Positions 51,437-58,874 of a DNA stretch of 58,874 bases are shown here, in pieces. Position numbers and translations under genes: made by a program. Position 1 is the stretch's first letter. Every line of letters begins with the position of its first letter. The notes beneath the pieces are model-generated. The model worked only from the letters and a program-made list of their open reading frames with translations. It had not been told where the DNA came from and did not search any database. Source of the stretch: Oscillatoriales cyanobacterium (lineage in GTDB: Bacteria > Cyanobacteriota > Cyanobacteriia > Cyanobacteriales > Microcoleaceae). The DNA is taken from positions 1-58,874 of the forward strand of contig REAP01000071.1 in the NCBI GenBank assembly GCA_004294385.1, in the 5' to 3' direction.

Positions 51437-52609
51437 CTAAGCGGTTTCAATCGCCGAATCATCTGTATTATCGGGGCTTTCTGATTTGTGTTTGGGCTTG
51501 CTTTCTGGCGGACTCTGTGTTACTCCTATAGCTTCGTACTCCTCGTAAATAGCAGTGTCGATTGCTGCTAGGCTTCTGGGATTGATATGCCACTGGTCGA
51601 GAATGTCTTTAATTAAGGCTTCTCTAATCCAAACTTGAGCGACAACGGTGAGAGGAAGGGCCAGCAATAGCCCTAAAAATCCAAAAAAGGTAGCAAAGAA
51701 TACTTGAGCGATTAAGGTGACAGCGGGTAACAGTGATACTTGCTGTGCCATGACGTAAGGGGTGAGGAGGTTACTTTCAAATTGTTGGATGAGAAAGTAT
51801 AGGATTAGTACAAAACCAGATTTTAAGGGAGAGTCTAAAAGTGCGATCGTCATTGGAGGAATGACACTCAAACCAGGCCCGATATTAGGTATTAAGTTGA
51901 GCAAGCCGGCTACTACAGCGTGAGCTAGGGGTAAGGGAACGTGCAATACCGACAAACCAATTAAACTCAGCAAACTGATGACACTCATGCTAATGAGAGC
52001 ACCGATTACCCATCCGCCCAAGGCTACTTCGCATTCATCTAAGATGCCATCGACTCTGCGACGATAAAAGGAGGGAAATAATTGGATGAATGCTTTGCGG
52101 TAAGATAGAGGTTCGGCTAATGTCATCAAGGTCAAAACTAGGACTAACAAAAAGCTGAGAATAACGCCTAATGTGTTGCCGACAAAAGCTCCTGCACCAC
52201 CGAGGAGTTGATTGAATATGGGACGAAGTTGCTGGATAATATTATTAATATCAAGATTTGGTAGTGGCTGACCAATTTGGGCAGAAAACCGAGTTTCAAT
52301 CAAATCTAGCCATAGATTTAATCTTGCTATTCCTTGAGGAGTTCTTTGGGTAAGTTGTTGGAATTGTTGGGCAAAGGGTGGTACAATGAGCAGGAATAAG
52401 CCTACGAAAATTAAGATTAGGAAGCTAATTGAAAGTAAAACTGCGATCGGTCTTTTGAGTCTGAATCTTTGCAAGTAGCGTGCTAGTCTGTTTAAAGATG
52501 TAGCTATAACGACTGCTGCAAATAACAGCAATAGGGCTTGCCGGATTTGCCAGAGGATGTAACAAGATGCGATGAGGGCTAATAAGCCTATCCATTGTCC
52601 TAGCTTCAT
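51437..52609 (-). CDS. AI-2E family transporter (PerM-type permease)
   Basis: A 390-residue integral membrane protein of the AI-2 exporter/PerM family (formerly UPF0118). Hydrophobic helices occur at about 7-38 and 55-82 (IAVLLSISFLILIFVGLFLL), then an extracytoplasmic segment (LDLIETRFSAQIGQPLPN), and several helices between 140 and 330, with the family segment LLNLIPNIGPGLSVIPP. The soluble tail is charged. Substrates of cyanobacterial members are unknown; some relatives export small molecules or ions. It stands alone, followed by an Uma2 gene on the same strand upstream. Confidence 0.9.
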   Translation of the reverse strand: MKLGQWIGLLALIASCYILWQIRQALLLLFAAVVIATSLNRLARYLQRFRLKRPIAVLLSISFLILIFVGLFLLIVPPFAQQFQQLTQRTPQGIARLNLWLDLIETRFSAQIGQPLPNLDINNIIQQLRPIFNQLLGGAGAFVGNTLGVILSFLLVLVLTLMTLAEPLSYRKAFIQLFPSFYRRRVDGILDECEVALGGWVIGALISMSVISLLSLIGLSVLHVPLPLAHAVVAGLLNLIPNIGPGLSVIPPMTIALLDSPLKSGFVLILYFLIQQFESNLLTPYVMAQQVSLLPAVTLIAQVFFATFFGFLGLLLALPLTVVAQVWIREALIKDILDQWHINPRSLAAIDTAIYEEYEAIGVTQSPPESKPKHKSESPDNTDDSAIETA

Positions 52610-52666
52610 TGGGTTAATTCTCCAATTTAAAATATAAAATCGATTGACGGTAGGGAACCAGGCTGC

Positions 52667-53284
52667 TCATTTCCCTTTGGCGAAAACCTGTTCTGGTGTC
52701 AGGTTCAATTCTGGGAAAGTTGGGGATTCAATGCGATCGCAATTTCTGAACAGTTTAACTTGGTATTCGCCGTCTACGAGTTGATAAATCGAAAAAGTAG
52801 GTTGTTTGGGATTACCAATAAACCGTCTCCCACCCAATCCTAAATAGTCTACAATCCAATATTCTTGGATTCCCATTAATTCGTAAGCCTCTAGTTTGAG
52901 GGCATAATCATCTCCCCAATTAGTGCTAGTTACCTCTACGATTAAGGGGACTGATGAACCCATTTTAATAATTGATGATTTATCCCATCGCGGCTCGTTT
53001 CCAATAGTTTGTTCGTTGAGTACAATAATATCTGGTTCATACCCAGATTCCTCGCGCATCGGCTTGATGACGGCTTCTTTGGGGATGAAGTAGGGTAGGT
53101 TTAGACGCTCAATCTCAATTCCTACCTTCAGCGCTGTAAAACCGGTCACTTTAGAATGTTTGCCTGTTGCTTTTGGCATTTCAATAATTTCTCCATTATG
53201 TAGTTCGTAGTGATATTCTGAATTCTCAGGATACCAGTCAATGAATTCATCGAATGTTACTAATTCTGTTATAGTTTGAATCAT
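52667..53284 (-). CDS. Uma2 family putative endonuclease (DUF820)
   Basis: A 205-residue Uma2 protein with the PD-(D/E)XK nuclease fold: GYEPDIIVL gives the acidic residue, LIVEVTSTNW the second acid and ALKLEAYEL the lysine, followed by GIQEYWIVDY. These proteins are strongly amplified in filamentous cyanobacteria; their role is not settled and may involve selfish or restriction-like behaviour. The N-terminal part (FDEFIDWYPENSEYHYELH) is close to the pseudogene at 50786, so the two are recent paralogues. An 11-bp inverted repeat lies upstream at 53341-53395. Confidence 0.88.
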   Translation of the reverse strand: MIQTITELVTFDEFIDWYPENSEYHYELHNGEIIEMPKATGKHSKVTGFTALKVGIEIERLNLPYFIPKEAVIKPMREESGYEPDIIVLNEQTIGNEPRWDKSSIIKMGSSVPLIVEVTSTNWGDDYALKLEAYELMGIQEYWIVDYLGLGGRRFIGNPKQPTFSIYQLVDGEYQVKLFRNCDRIESPTFPELNLTPEQVFAKGK

Positions 53285-53340
53285 GGTGAGTGCCTTGAGT
53301 TTGCTTTTGATCGCCCTAACTTATATTATAAGACTTGTAG

Positions 53341-53395
53341 GGTGCGTCAGACGAAGTTCTAGAGCGATGATCGAGGGTGTCGGATCTGACGCACC
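53341..53395. repeat. Inverted repeat GGTGCGTCAGA
   Basis: Perfect arms GGTGCGTCAGA (53341-53351) and TCTGACGCACC (53385-53395) with a 33-nt loop, between the OGT-like gene end and the Uma2 gene start on the minus strand. This motif is frequent in cyanobacterial intergenic DNA and could act as a terminator for the OGT-like gene. Confidence 0.7.
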
Positions 53396-53448
53396 TTACT
53401 TTATGTTACCGATTACTCATTACCGATGATCGGGCGTACCTCACTTAA

Positions 53449-55581
53449 CTAATCAAGGCTATATTTAAGTCTTTCTCGAACAACTTGTTGATAAAAAGCC
53501 TCTAACGCAGTCACGCAAACTCGATCGTCAAACAGATTACCTTGTCGCTGACTCATCCGTTCTGCAACGTCTCGCCGCCACTCTGAATCTGTACCCAACT
53601 TGACAGCAATTTCAATATACTCTACTTCATTTTGTGCGATCGTATCTGTCACTCCCAGCATTTTCAGAAAGCTATAAGCATGAAGTCCTCGCATAAATTC
53701 TCCCGGACAAGTTACTATGGGTAAATTGCAGGCGATCGCCTCCAAAGACGTATTCCCACCAGACCAAGTGAAAGTATCTAAAAAAACATCAGACATAAAA
53801 TTAATTGCGATGTAATCTTGTCGAGTTGAAATACTTCGGAATAGACAGTAATCTTCACTGTCTAGATTAACAGCAACAAAAGCCCGCCTTAGCCGTTCCC
53901 GCAGCAGTTCACCGCGCGGAAAAATAAACTGAGCTTGCGGAACACGAAGGGCTATTTGTGCTAAAATAAAATCATATTGTGGTAAGTATTTGAAAGGAGC
54001 TTGGCAGCACAAATAAATAACAGCATCTTCTCGCAGGTCAAAATCTGAGCGTGTCTGAGTTAATTCACCAACAATCGGTTTTGGGTAAGAAACGCCAATA
54101 TTCGGCAACTTAATTAAGGTTTCTGAGTAATGCGATCGTGCATTTTCTGGTTCCATCAATTCACTGGAAATGAAATAATCAATCGTCGGTAAACCAGAGG
54201 TGACAGGATGTCCCCACGCCGTACATTGTATGGGTGCAAGACGCAAAGCTGCTATTTGGATAGTGGGTGCATCCATGCCAATTTCTGGGAACACAAGAAT
54301 ATGCAATTTGTCATCAATAATTTGTTGGCATACGGCTTCTAGGTTGTGGGGAATGTCGCGAAATTCTGTGCTATATTGGCGAAATTGTTCTGTAACTGGA
54401 TCTGGATCGTTACCCGTGTAGTAACAGTAAACTTCAAATTGTTTATGGTTACAATAACGCAACCAGCCAGTCAACCATAAAGTGCCACTGTAGGAATGCA
54501 AATAACTAGAGATATAACCAACTCTAATTTTGCCATTTTCGAGCAGTGGAGGCATCGATCGCACTTGCACCCACTGGGGATAGTTGGCGGCCATAACTTG
54601 ATGCACTAAATTGGCATATTTTGATTGCGATTCAACAACATTATAAGCCTGATATGCTAGATAAAAATTTGTGAAACTTCTCAAACCTAGGAAAGCATTA
54701 ACTTTGGATTGGGAAGTTTGTAAAGATGTTTGCTGAATCAACTTTTCTACTTCTCGAACAAATCTTTCCTTGTAAAATTGAATCTCATCTGAGATGTCGT
54801 AAACAATCGGCAATGTTAAGTGTTTTAAAAGTTGAAAAACATATTCATTCGGCAGTATTTGCGCTGCTGTTTCTGCATTTGATATAGCTTGTTGAGTACG
54901 TCCGTTTTGCTGGCAAATTTTGACAAGTTGAAAGTGCAGTTGTCCGGCTGTCGGGTAATGGCGGATGCCTTTTTCAAGAATTGCGATCGCATCTTCGATT
55001 CTGTTGAGATTTCTGAAACACTCGCTGATGTTACAATACAGTTCTATATCTCCTGTCTGTGATACTAAAAACCTTTGATAGTGCTTAATGGCTGATTCAT
55101 ATCTTCCTTGACGGTAGAGTTGGTTGCCAAATTCTCTCAAGGCTAATGCTTGGGAGTCCAGGGTGATATCACTAAGTTGTTCCAATTCAACTACAGGGAT
55201 TTTTTCGGTTCCAGAGTTGGCTATTGCTTGGTGATTTTCCGCATTCAACCTAATTCGATATTGAATATGTGGTGAAATATCCAGCCACTGGTTTTGATTG
55301 AGGTTTTCTAATAAAATAATTTCGGGTTCGCAGCTAGTATCTAAATCTTCTTCCATGAATAGATTCAGGACAATTGCTGATATAATTAGACTGGCATCTA
55401 ACTCTGATTCTTCTAAAGTTTCGCTGCCATCTATTACCAGAGTGAGAAAATCGCGATCGGGATGATTGACAAGATTCCTGATAATTAGTTCTAATTCTAA
55501 ATAAAGAGATTCTTCTGGTTGGTTCCAGTCAGGAAAAATCAGCAAATTTAAGGGTTTTAGATTTAAGGTGGTTAGATCCAT
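53449..55581 (-). CDS. TPR and O-GlcNAc transferase-like glycosyltransferase (GT41, SPINDLY-like)
   Basis: A 710-residue protein. After a divergent N-terminal domain (about 1-135), TPRs follow (EFGNQLYRQGRYESAIKHYQ, DAIAILEKGIRHYPTAGQL). The C-terminal half is a GT41-type catalytic region: IRVGYISSYLHSYSGTLWL, IDDKLHILVFPEIGMD, LAPIQCTAWGHPVTSGLP, and VFLDTFTWSGGNTSLEAIAC for the nucleotide-sugar site. Relatives glycosylate serine or threonine residues of proteins, or act in glycan synthesis. Unlike the TPR-glycosyltransferases of the main locus, its catalytic domain is GT41, so it is an independent invention of the TPR plus transferase design. It is not clearly in an operon. Confidence 0.87.
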   Translation of the reverse strand: MDLTTLNLKPLNLLIFPDWNQPEESLYLELELIIRNLVNHPDRDFLTLVIDGSETLEESELDASLIISAIVLNLFMEEDLDTSCEPEIILLENLNQNQWLDISPHIQYRIRLNAENHQAIANSGTEKIPVVELEQLSDITLDSQALALREFGNQLYRQGRYESAIKHYQRFLVSQTGDIELYCNISECFRNLNRIEDAIAILEKGIRHYPTAGQLHFQLVKICQQNGRTQQAISNAETAAQILPNEYVFQLLKHLTLPIVYDISDEIQFYKERFVREVEKLIQQTSLQTSQSKVNAFLGLRSFTNFYLAYQAYNVVESQSKYANLVHQVMAANYPQWVQVRSMPPLLENGKIRVGYISSYLHSYSGTLWLTGWLRYCNHKQFEVYCYYTGNDPDPVTEQFRQYSTEFRDIPHNLEAVCQQIIDDKLHILVFPEIGMDAPTIQIAALRLAPIQCTAWGHPVTSGLPTIDYFISSELMEPENARSHYSETLIKLPNIGVSYPKPIVGELTQTRSDFDLREDAVIYLCCQAPFKYLPQYDFILAQIALRVPQAQFIFPRGELLRERLRRAFVAVNLDSEDYCLFRSISTRQDYIAINFMSDVFLDTFTWSGGNTSLEAIACNLPIVTCPGEFMRGLHAYSFLKMLGVTDTIAQNEVEYIEIAVKLGTDSEWRRDVAERMSQRQGNLFDDRVCVTALEAFYQQVVRERLKYSLD

Positions 55582-55667
55582 TTGATTGTCTGTCTCATGT
55601 ATATTGCTGGCATGAAGGGTTCTTGGCTTAATTTAACTTGTCTTTGGGGGCGATCGGCCTTAAGCCC

Positions 55668-55856
55668 CTATCTTTGCTGTTGCGAAGCCCGCCAGCCCAG
55701 AATAGCAGCTACAATCAGGCTGGGGGAAAGGACGGCGATTAGGGCGTTGAAGTCGGTGGAGGGGATGGATAAGCTAGGCCCTGCGTACTTGATGGCCAGG
55801 GAAAGGGCGGCGGAGAGGGTGAATACTTTGGCGATCGGGCTGATGTTGGTGTTCAT
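55668..55856 (-). CDS. Small membrane protein, hypothetical
   Basis: A 62-residue frame with two hydrophobic stretches (about 8-24 and 38-56, NALIAVLSPSLIVAAILGW) and a polar end, which looks like a real small membrane protein; the overlapping plus-strand frame (55582-55890) has an odd composition and was dropped. No ribosome site is clear ahead of the start. It lies upstream of the OGT-like gene on the same strand. Function unknown. Confidence 0.5.
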   Translation of the reverse strand: MNTNISPIAKVFTLSAALSLAIKYAGPSLSIPSTDFNALIAVLSPSLIVAAILGWRASQQQR

Positions 55857-56191
55857 GGAGGTGATGGTTGATTGTATAATTAGACATTGAGACTATTATC
55901 GCAAGTATTGTGTTGCTGGTGCGATCGCGCATTACAGTTTTCAACAGGAAACAGGCGATGAATGTTGTTTTAAACTCAGAAACAGCGATTCAGTCAATCA
56001 TCGATCGCCCGAACTGGGAGTGTCTGATATCATATTAATTCCGGTTGCACTCAGACATGATAGAGTCCAAGGCAGTGCCGTTTCCCTACCCAAAATAATA
56101 TTGTAGGGACTAAGGCACTCGCGGTCTCCTAATTTCGGAATAATTCCGATGCTACCGGATTTGATATCAGTAGAAATTCTAGCTGAATATT
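55857..56191. repeat. Intergenic region with dispersed element (copy 2)
   Basis: 335 nt. The second copy of the element at 51345 runs about 56036-56139 (ATTCCGGTTGCACTC, AGAGTCCAAGGCAGTGCCGT, GTAGGGACTAAGGCAC) and is followed by an ATTCCGATGCTACCGGAT palindrome and TTGATATCA to 56170, just before an Uma2 gene. A HIP1-like site is near 55919. No gene seen. Confidence 0.75.
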
Positions 56192-56797
56192 ATGACCTAC
56201 ACCACACCCAAATTACTTAGCTTTGAGGAGTTTATCGCCCAATATGGGGATAATACACGCTATGAACTAATTGACGGAGAACTCAGAGAGATGGAACCTA
56301 CTGGCCCTCACGAAGCTGTTTCCGGGAGTATTGCTGGTAGAATCTATGTCGAAATCTTTCGGGATAATTTCAACTGGTTGGTGCCAAAAACTTGTCTGAT
56401 CAAACCTCTATATGCAGAAGCCACAGCGCTGCGCCCTGACGTAGTTGTTTTAGATAAAGCAGAACTTAGACAAGAACCACTTTGGCAAAAAGAACCAGTT
56501 ATCTGTAACGGTAGTACCATTAAGCTTGTTGCTGAAGTGGTCAGCACTAATTGGCAAGATGATTATGCCAGAAAAGTGGAGGAATACGCTTTTTTGAATA
56601 TCCCCGAATATTGGATTGTGGACTTTCGGGGCTTGGGTGGTTGGCAATTTATCGGCAATCCAAAGCAACCGACTTTCACAGTCTGCCAGTTAGTTGATGG
56701 TGTATACCAGCAGCAACAATATCGCTTGGGAGATACTATTTCTTCTTACCTATTTCCAAATTTACAACTGAGACTCGATGACATTATGCCGACTTGA
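56192..56797 (+). CDS. Uma2 family putative endonuclease (DUF820)
   Basis: Intact 201-residue Uma2 protein. RPDVVVLDKAEL, KLVAEVVSTNW and YARKVEEYAFL supply the PD-(D/E)XK-like residues, followed by IPEYWIVDFRGLGG and FIGNPKQPTFTVCQLVDG. It is the best reference for reading the deletion in the copy at 50786. The repeat element directly upstream ends about 20 nt before its start, so the promoter would lie within or beyond the repeat. Confidence 0.88.
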   Translation: MTYTTPKLLSFEEFIAQYGDNTRYELIDGELREMEPTGPHEAVSGSIAGRIYVEIFRDNFNWLVPKTCLIKPLYAEATALRPDVVVLDKAELRQEPLWQKEPVICNGSTIKLVAEVVSTNWQDDYARKVEEYAFLNIPEYWIVDFRGLGGWQFIGNPKQPTFTVCQLVDGVYQQQQYRLGDTISSYLFPNLQLRLDDIMPT

Positions 56798-56971
56798 AAG
56801 TCTAGTATCTCTAGAGAGATTGAAGCTGATCGGAAAGATAGAATATTTTGAGAATAAATCTACTAAACTTACTAAAGATAGTGAAGATAATAACAACATC
56901 GGCTCCCGACAGAACTGTTTTGATTTAATGTGATATAATACTAATACAGAAGCTTGATGGAGGCTTGCGCG

Positions 56972-57550
56972 ATGACACAGACACTCTTACAGCCACTAGA
57001 GCAACGGTTCATTCACTCCGGGATTAGCTGGCAACAGTTCAAGTTAATTCAACAGGGGTTTTCAGACTCCCCTGGCATCAGGTTGTTTTATTATAGAGGA
57101 GAGGTAGAAATCTTGGCAGTTTCTGAAGACCACGAAGCGATAAGTCGCACCCTCACTATTCTTTTGGCTCTTTACTTTGATATTAAAGATATTGAATTTA
57201 AGCCTACAGGAAGCCGTACTCTAGAAACAGAAGGCGAAGCTTCAACACAAGCTGATGAATCATATCTTATTGGTAGGTCAACTGGAACGCCTCCCGACTT
57301 ATCTGTAGAGATTATCTTCACTAGCGGTACTGTCAAAAAATTGCAGCGCTATCGAGTATTGGGAGTTCCTGAAGTCTGGTTCTGGGAGGATGGTGTATTG
57401 GCTATGTATCGCTTGGGTGCTGAGGGTTATGAAAAAATTTCTTCAAGTGTGGTTTTGCCAGATTTAGATATTAATTTACTGTGTCGCTGCTTGCTGATGG
57501 CTTCGAGTGTGGAAGCGATGAGGGAGTTTAGGCGAGGGATTTCTGGTTAG
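56972..57550 (+). CDS. Uma2 family putative endonuclease, divergent subgroup
   Basis: A 192-residue protein of a second Uma2 subgroup: the N-terminus TQTLLQPLEQRFIHSGISW, YYRGEVEILAVSEDHEAIS, PPDLSVEIIFTSG with KKLQRYRVLGVPEVWFWEDG. The acidic and lysine positions of the fold are kept. ATG 56972 follows GGAGG by 8 nt and is preferred to TTG 56954 or ATG 56957. It is separate in origin from the three other Uma2 copies nearby. Confidence 0.85.
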   Translation: MTQTLLQPLEQRFIHSGISWQQFKLIQQGFSDSPGIRLFYYRGEVEILAVSEDHEAISRTLTILLALYFDIKDIEFKPTGSRTLETEGEASTQADESYLIGRSTGTPPDLSVEIIFTSGTVKKLQRYRVLGVPEVWFWEDGVLAMYRLGAEGYEKISSSVVLPDLDINLLCRCLLMASSVEAMREFRRGISG

Positions 57551-57608
57551 GGTCGCACAACGATTAAATGATGATAAAATGCAGTGATCAAAATCCATCA
57601 TAAATTCT

Positions 57609-58694
57609 ATGACGCGATTCATTCACGATCGCTTTGCCAAAGAATACCTGGAAGAAATGCTCTCTCCCATCGGCACAGTCAATATCGGTCGCGATGTGAC
57701 TTCGGAAGTCCGAGAAATCGATGTTTATTTCACTCCAGGCACTCCAATCCCAGAATATACAGAAAATCTAGGATTGTTGGGAAAAATGGCTTCTACGACT
57801 GCAATATTTGAACCGTTTCGCAATCCGATCGCTATCAGCGACGTCTGGAACTGTACGAGTAAGTTATTCGATTTGCGAAGAGAATTAGAGCGGCAGGCAA
57901 GAAGAGAAAATACTCGCTATGATGATGCTAAGTTGCCCTTCCTGTGGATTTTGACACCGACAGCCTCGAAATCATTAGTTTCAGGTTTTGGTGGCATACC
58001 AAACCTCTCTAATTGGCTGGAGGGCATCTATTTTTTCCCGGAGCACTGGCAAGGAGCAATTGTGGTGATTCACCAGTTGCCAGAAACACCAGAAACCCTG
58101 TGGTTGAGGATTTTGGGCAAAGGGAAAGTACAGCAAAGGGCTATTTCTCAATTGAGCGCTTTAGCCACGGACGATCCGCTGCGGATTACTGCGTTAGAGT
58201 TATTATACAGGTTACAGTCAAATTTAGTAACCGATATCCCACAAGAATTAGAATCAGAAGAGCGGGAGTTAATTATGGCCATTACACCACTTTTTCAACA
58301 ACAAATACAAGCAGCACAGCAACAAGCTAGGGAAGAAGGTCTAGAACAAGGCAGACAAGAACAGCAACGCTTAATTTTATCAGATTTTCTCTCAGGAAGA
58401 TTCGGAGAATTAAGCCCCAAAATGAGTGTTTTTTTAACGCCTTTATCCAAGTTATCGGCGACGGAATTTACTCGGATGTTGCTGGGGATATCTATGCTGA
58501 CCGTCGATGAATCAGGACAGCAACAAGCGGTTAAATTGTTGGCAGAATATGTCTTGAGAAGGTACTTAAATGAATCACCAGATATTCTCGCTACAGCCGT
58601 TAGCAATTTACTGGAATTATCAGTGGTAGAATTGACAGTGTTGGTAGAAGAAATGCCACAGTTATCGGCCGATGAATTGAGGGCAAGATTATAG
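57609..58694 (+). CDS. Cyanobacterial Rpn-like / PD-(D/E)XK-type protein
   Basis: A 361-residue protein. The first 130 residues (RFAKEYLEEMLSPIGTV, VTSEVREIDVYFTPG) have the look of a PD-(D/E)XK-type nuclease domain as in Rpn/transposase-like cyanobacterial proteins. A helical region with AQQQAREEGLEQGRQEQQR follows, a Gln/Glu-rich stretch typical of Rpn-type proteins, and the tail has repeats of LSATEFTRML / LSVVELTVLVEEMPQLSADEL type. Function unknown; the nuclease idea is inference. It follows the Uma2 gene by 58 nt. Confidence 0.65.
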   Translation: MTRFIHDRFAKEYLEEMLSPIGTVNIGRDVTSEVREIDVYFTPGTPIPEYTENLGLLGKMASTTAIFEPFRNPIAISDVWNCTSKLFDLRRELERQARRENTRYDDAKLPFLWILTPTASKSLVSGFGGIPNLSNWLEGIYFFPEHWQGAIVVIHQLPETPETLWLRILGKGKVQQRAISQLSALATDDPLRITALELLYRLQSNLVTDIPQELESEERELIMAITPLFQQQIQAAQQQAREEGLEQGRQEQQRLILSDFLSGRFGELSPKMSVFLTPLSKLSATEFTRMLLGISMLTVDESGQQQAVKLLAEYVLRRYLNESPDILATAVSNLLELSVVELTVLVEEMPQLSADELRARL

Positions 58695-58874
58695 ATCTTT
58701 TGAAGTATAGCAATCCTAAATGAGTCGTATTAAGCTGTCAGTCCGCCAAATTTGTCTGTGTGTCCGAGAGTCCGTCAGGGGTTGAAACCCAGGGTTGTTT
58801 CATTCTCGGGTGCGATCGGCAAAAGTAAAAGCGATCGCGCTATCTGATCAGATTTTTAGCGACCGCTCAACAAA

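Noticed and set aside
55582..55890. 102-codon plus-strand frame
   Set aside because: Overlaps a more plausible minus-strand small membrane protein and has Cys/Met-rich, unstructured composition.
49092..56170. Autonomous insertion sequences
   Set aside because: Inverted-repeat elements are present, but no transposase frame is found near any of them.
1..58874. tRNA or rRNA genes
   Set aside because: No cloverleaf-like GTTCRANNC T-loop with matching acceptor arms and no rRNA signature was seen by eye; a tRNAscan run would settle it.

Overview
The window looks like a chromosomal segment of a filamentous, non-heterocystous cyanobacterium, most likely of the Microcoleus/Oscillatoria group (Oscillatoriales). 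The reasons are the many HIP1 octamers (GCGATCGC) inside and between genes, a DnaK2-type chaperone, a cyanobacterial SdhA, DUF4112, several Uma2 (DUF820) genes, and dense intergenic repeats including heptanucleotide tandem repeats of the STRR kind. The genus is an inference; no rRNA or other marker gene is present.

Region 1 (1-15.5 kb) is core metabolism. A glycogen debranching enzyme (minus strand) is divergent from treZ and treY, which make trehalose from the reducing ends of glucan chains. Then come dnaK, a DUF4112 membrane protein, a minus-strand pair of alpha/beta hydrolase and PlsC-type acyltransferase (together resembling the two halves of plant phytyl ester synthases), a small membrane protein, and sdhA with a strong terminator.

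Region 2 (15.7-45.9 kb) is a plus-strand surface-carbohydrate locus of about 25 genes. Its first half holds a methyltransferase with a 20-unit coiled coil, a heptose-type nucleotidyltransferase/kinase fusion, a GmhB-like phosphatase, sugar epimerases, a split transketolase, and two families I recall from Leptospira-like 'sporadic carbohydrate clusters' (a 2OG-Fe(II) oxygenase and an LIC12192-family protein), followed by HAD, APH-like kinase, methyltransferase and SDR genes. The middle holds large TPR proteins with sulfotransferase or TIGR04372-type glycosyltransferase ends. The second half holds a radical SAM/SPASM enzyme, an FkbH-like HAD protein, a free acyl carrier protein, a GNAT-like transferase, methyltransferases, a DegT aminotransferase, a WbuC-like cupin, an epimerase, a Nudix hydrolase, a GmhA-like phosphoheptose isomerase and another TPR-glycosyltransferase. 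My reading is that transketolase, GmhA, HldE-like and GmhB steps make an activated heptose, that the FkbH/ACP/GNAT and DegT genes make an acylated amino sugar, and that the TPR enzymes transfer or sulfate the products. No Wzx, Wzy or ABC exporter is seen, so polymerisation and export must be encoded elsewhere.

Region 3 (46-58.9 kb) is mixed: a membrane-anchored TPR protein, a proline-rich conserved protein, a homocysteine-biosynthesis (DUF39) protein, an AI-2E-type permease, a SPINDLY/OGT-like TPR glycosyltransferase, three intact Uma2 genes and one decayed copy, and a possible Rpn-like protein. No tRNA, rRNA, CRISPR array, transposase or prophage was recognised.

The most notable sequence-level observations are: an exact 22-bp loss that splits a TPR-sulfotransferase gene; heptanucleotide repeats placed just before three start codons; dispersed hairpin repeats whose two arms vary together; a repeat element that contains the start codon of the acyltransferase gene; and a TPR cap shared by three proteins with different catalytic ends.
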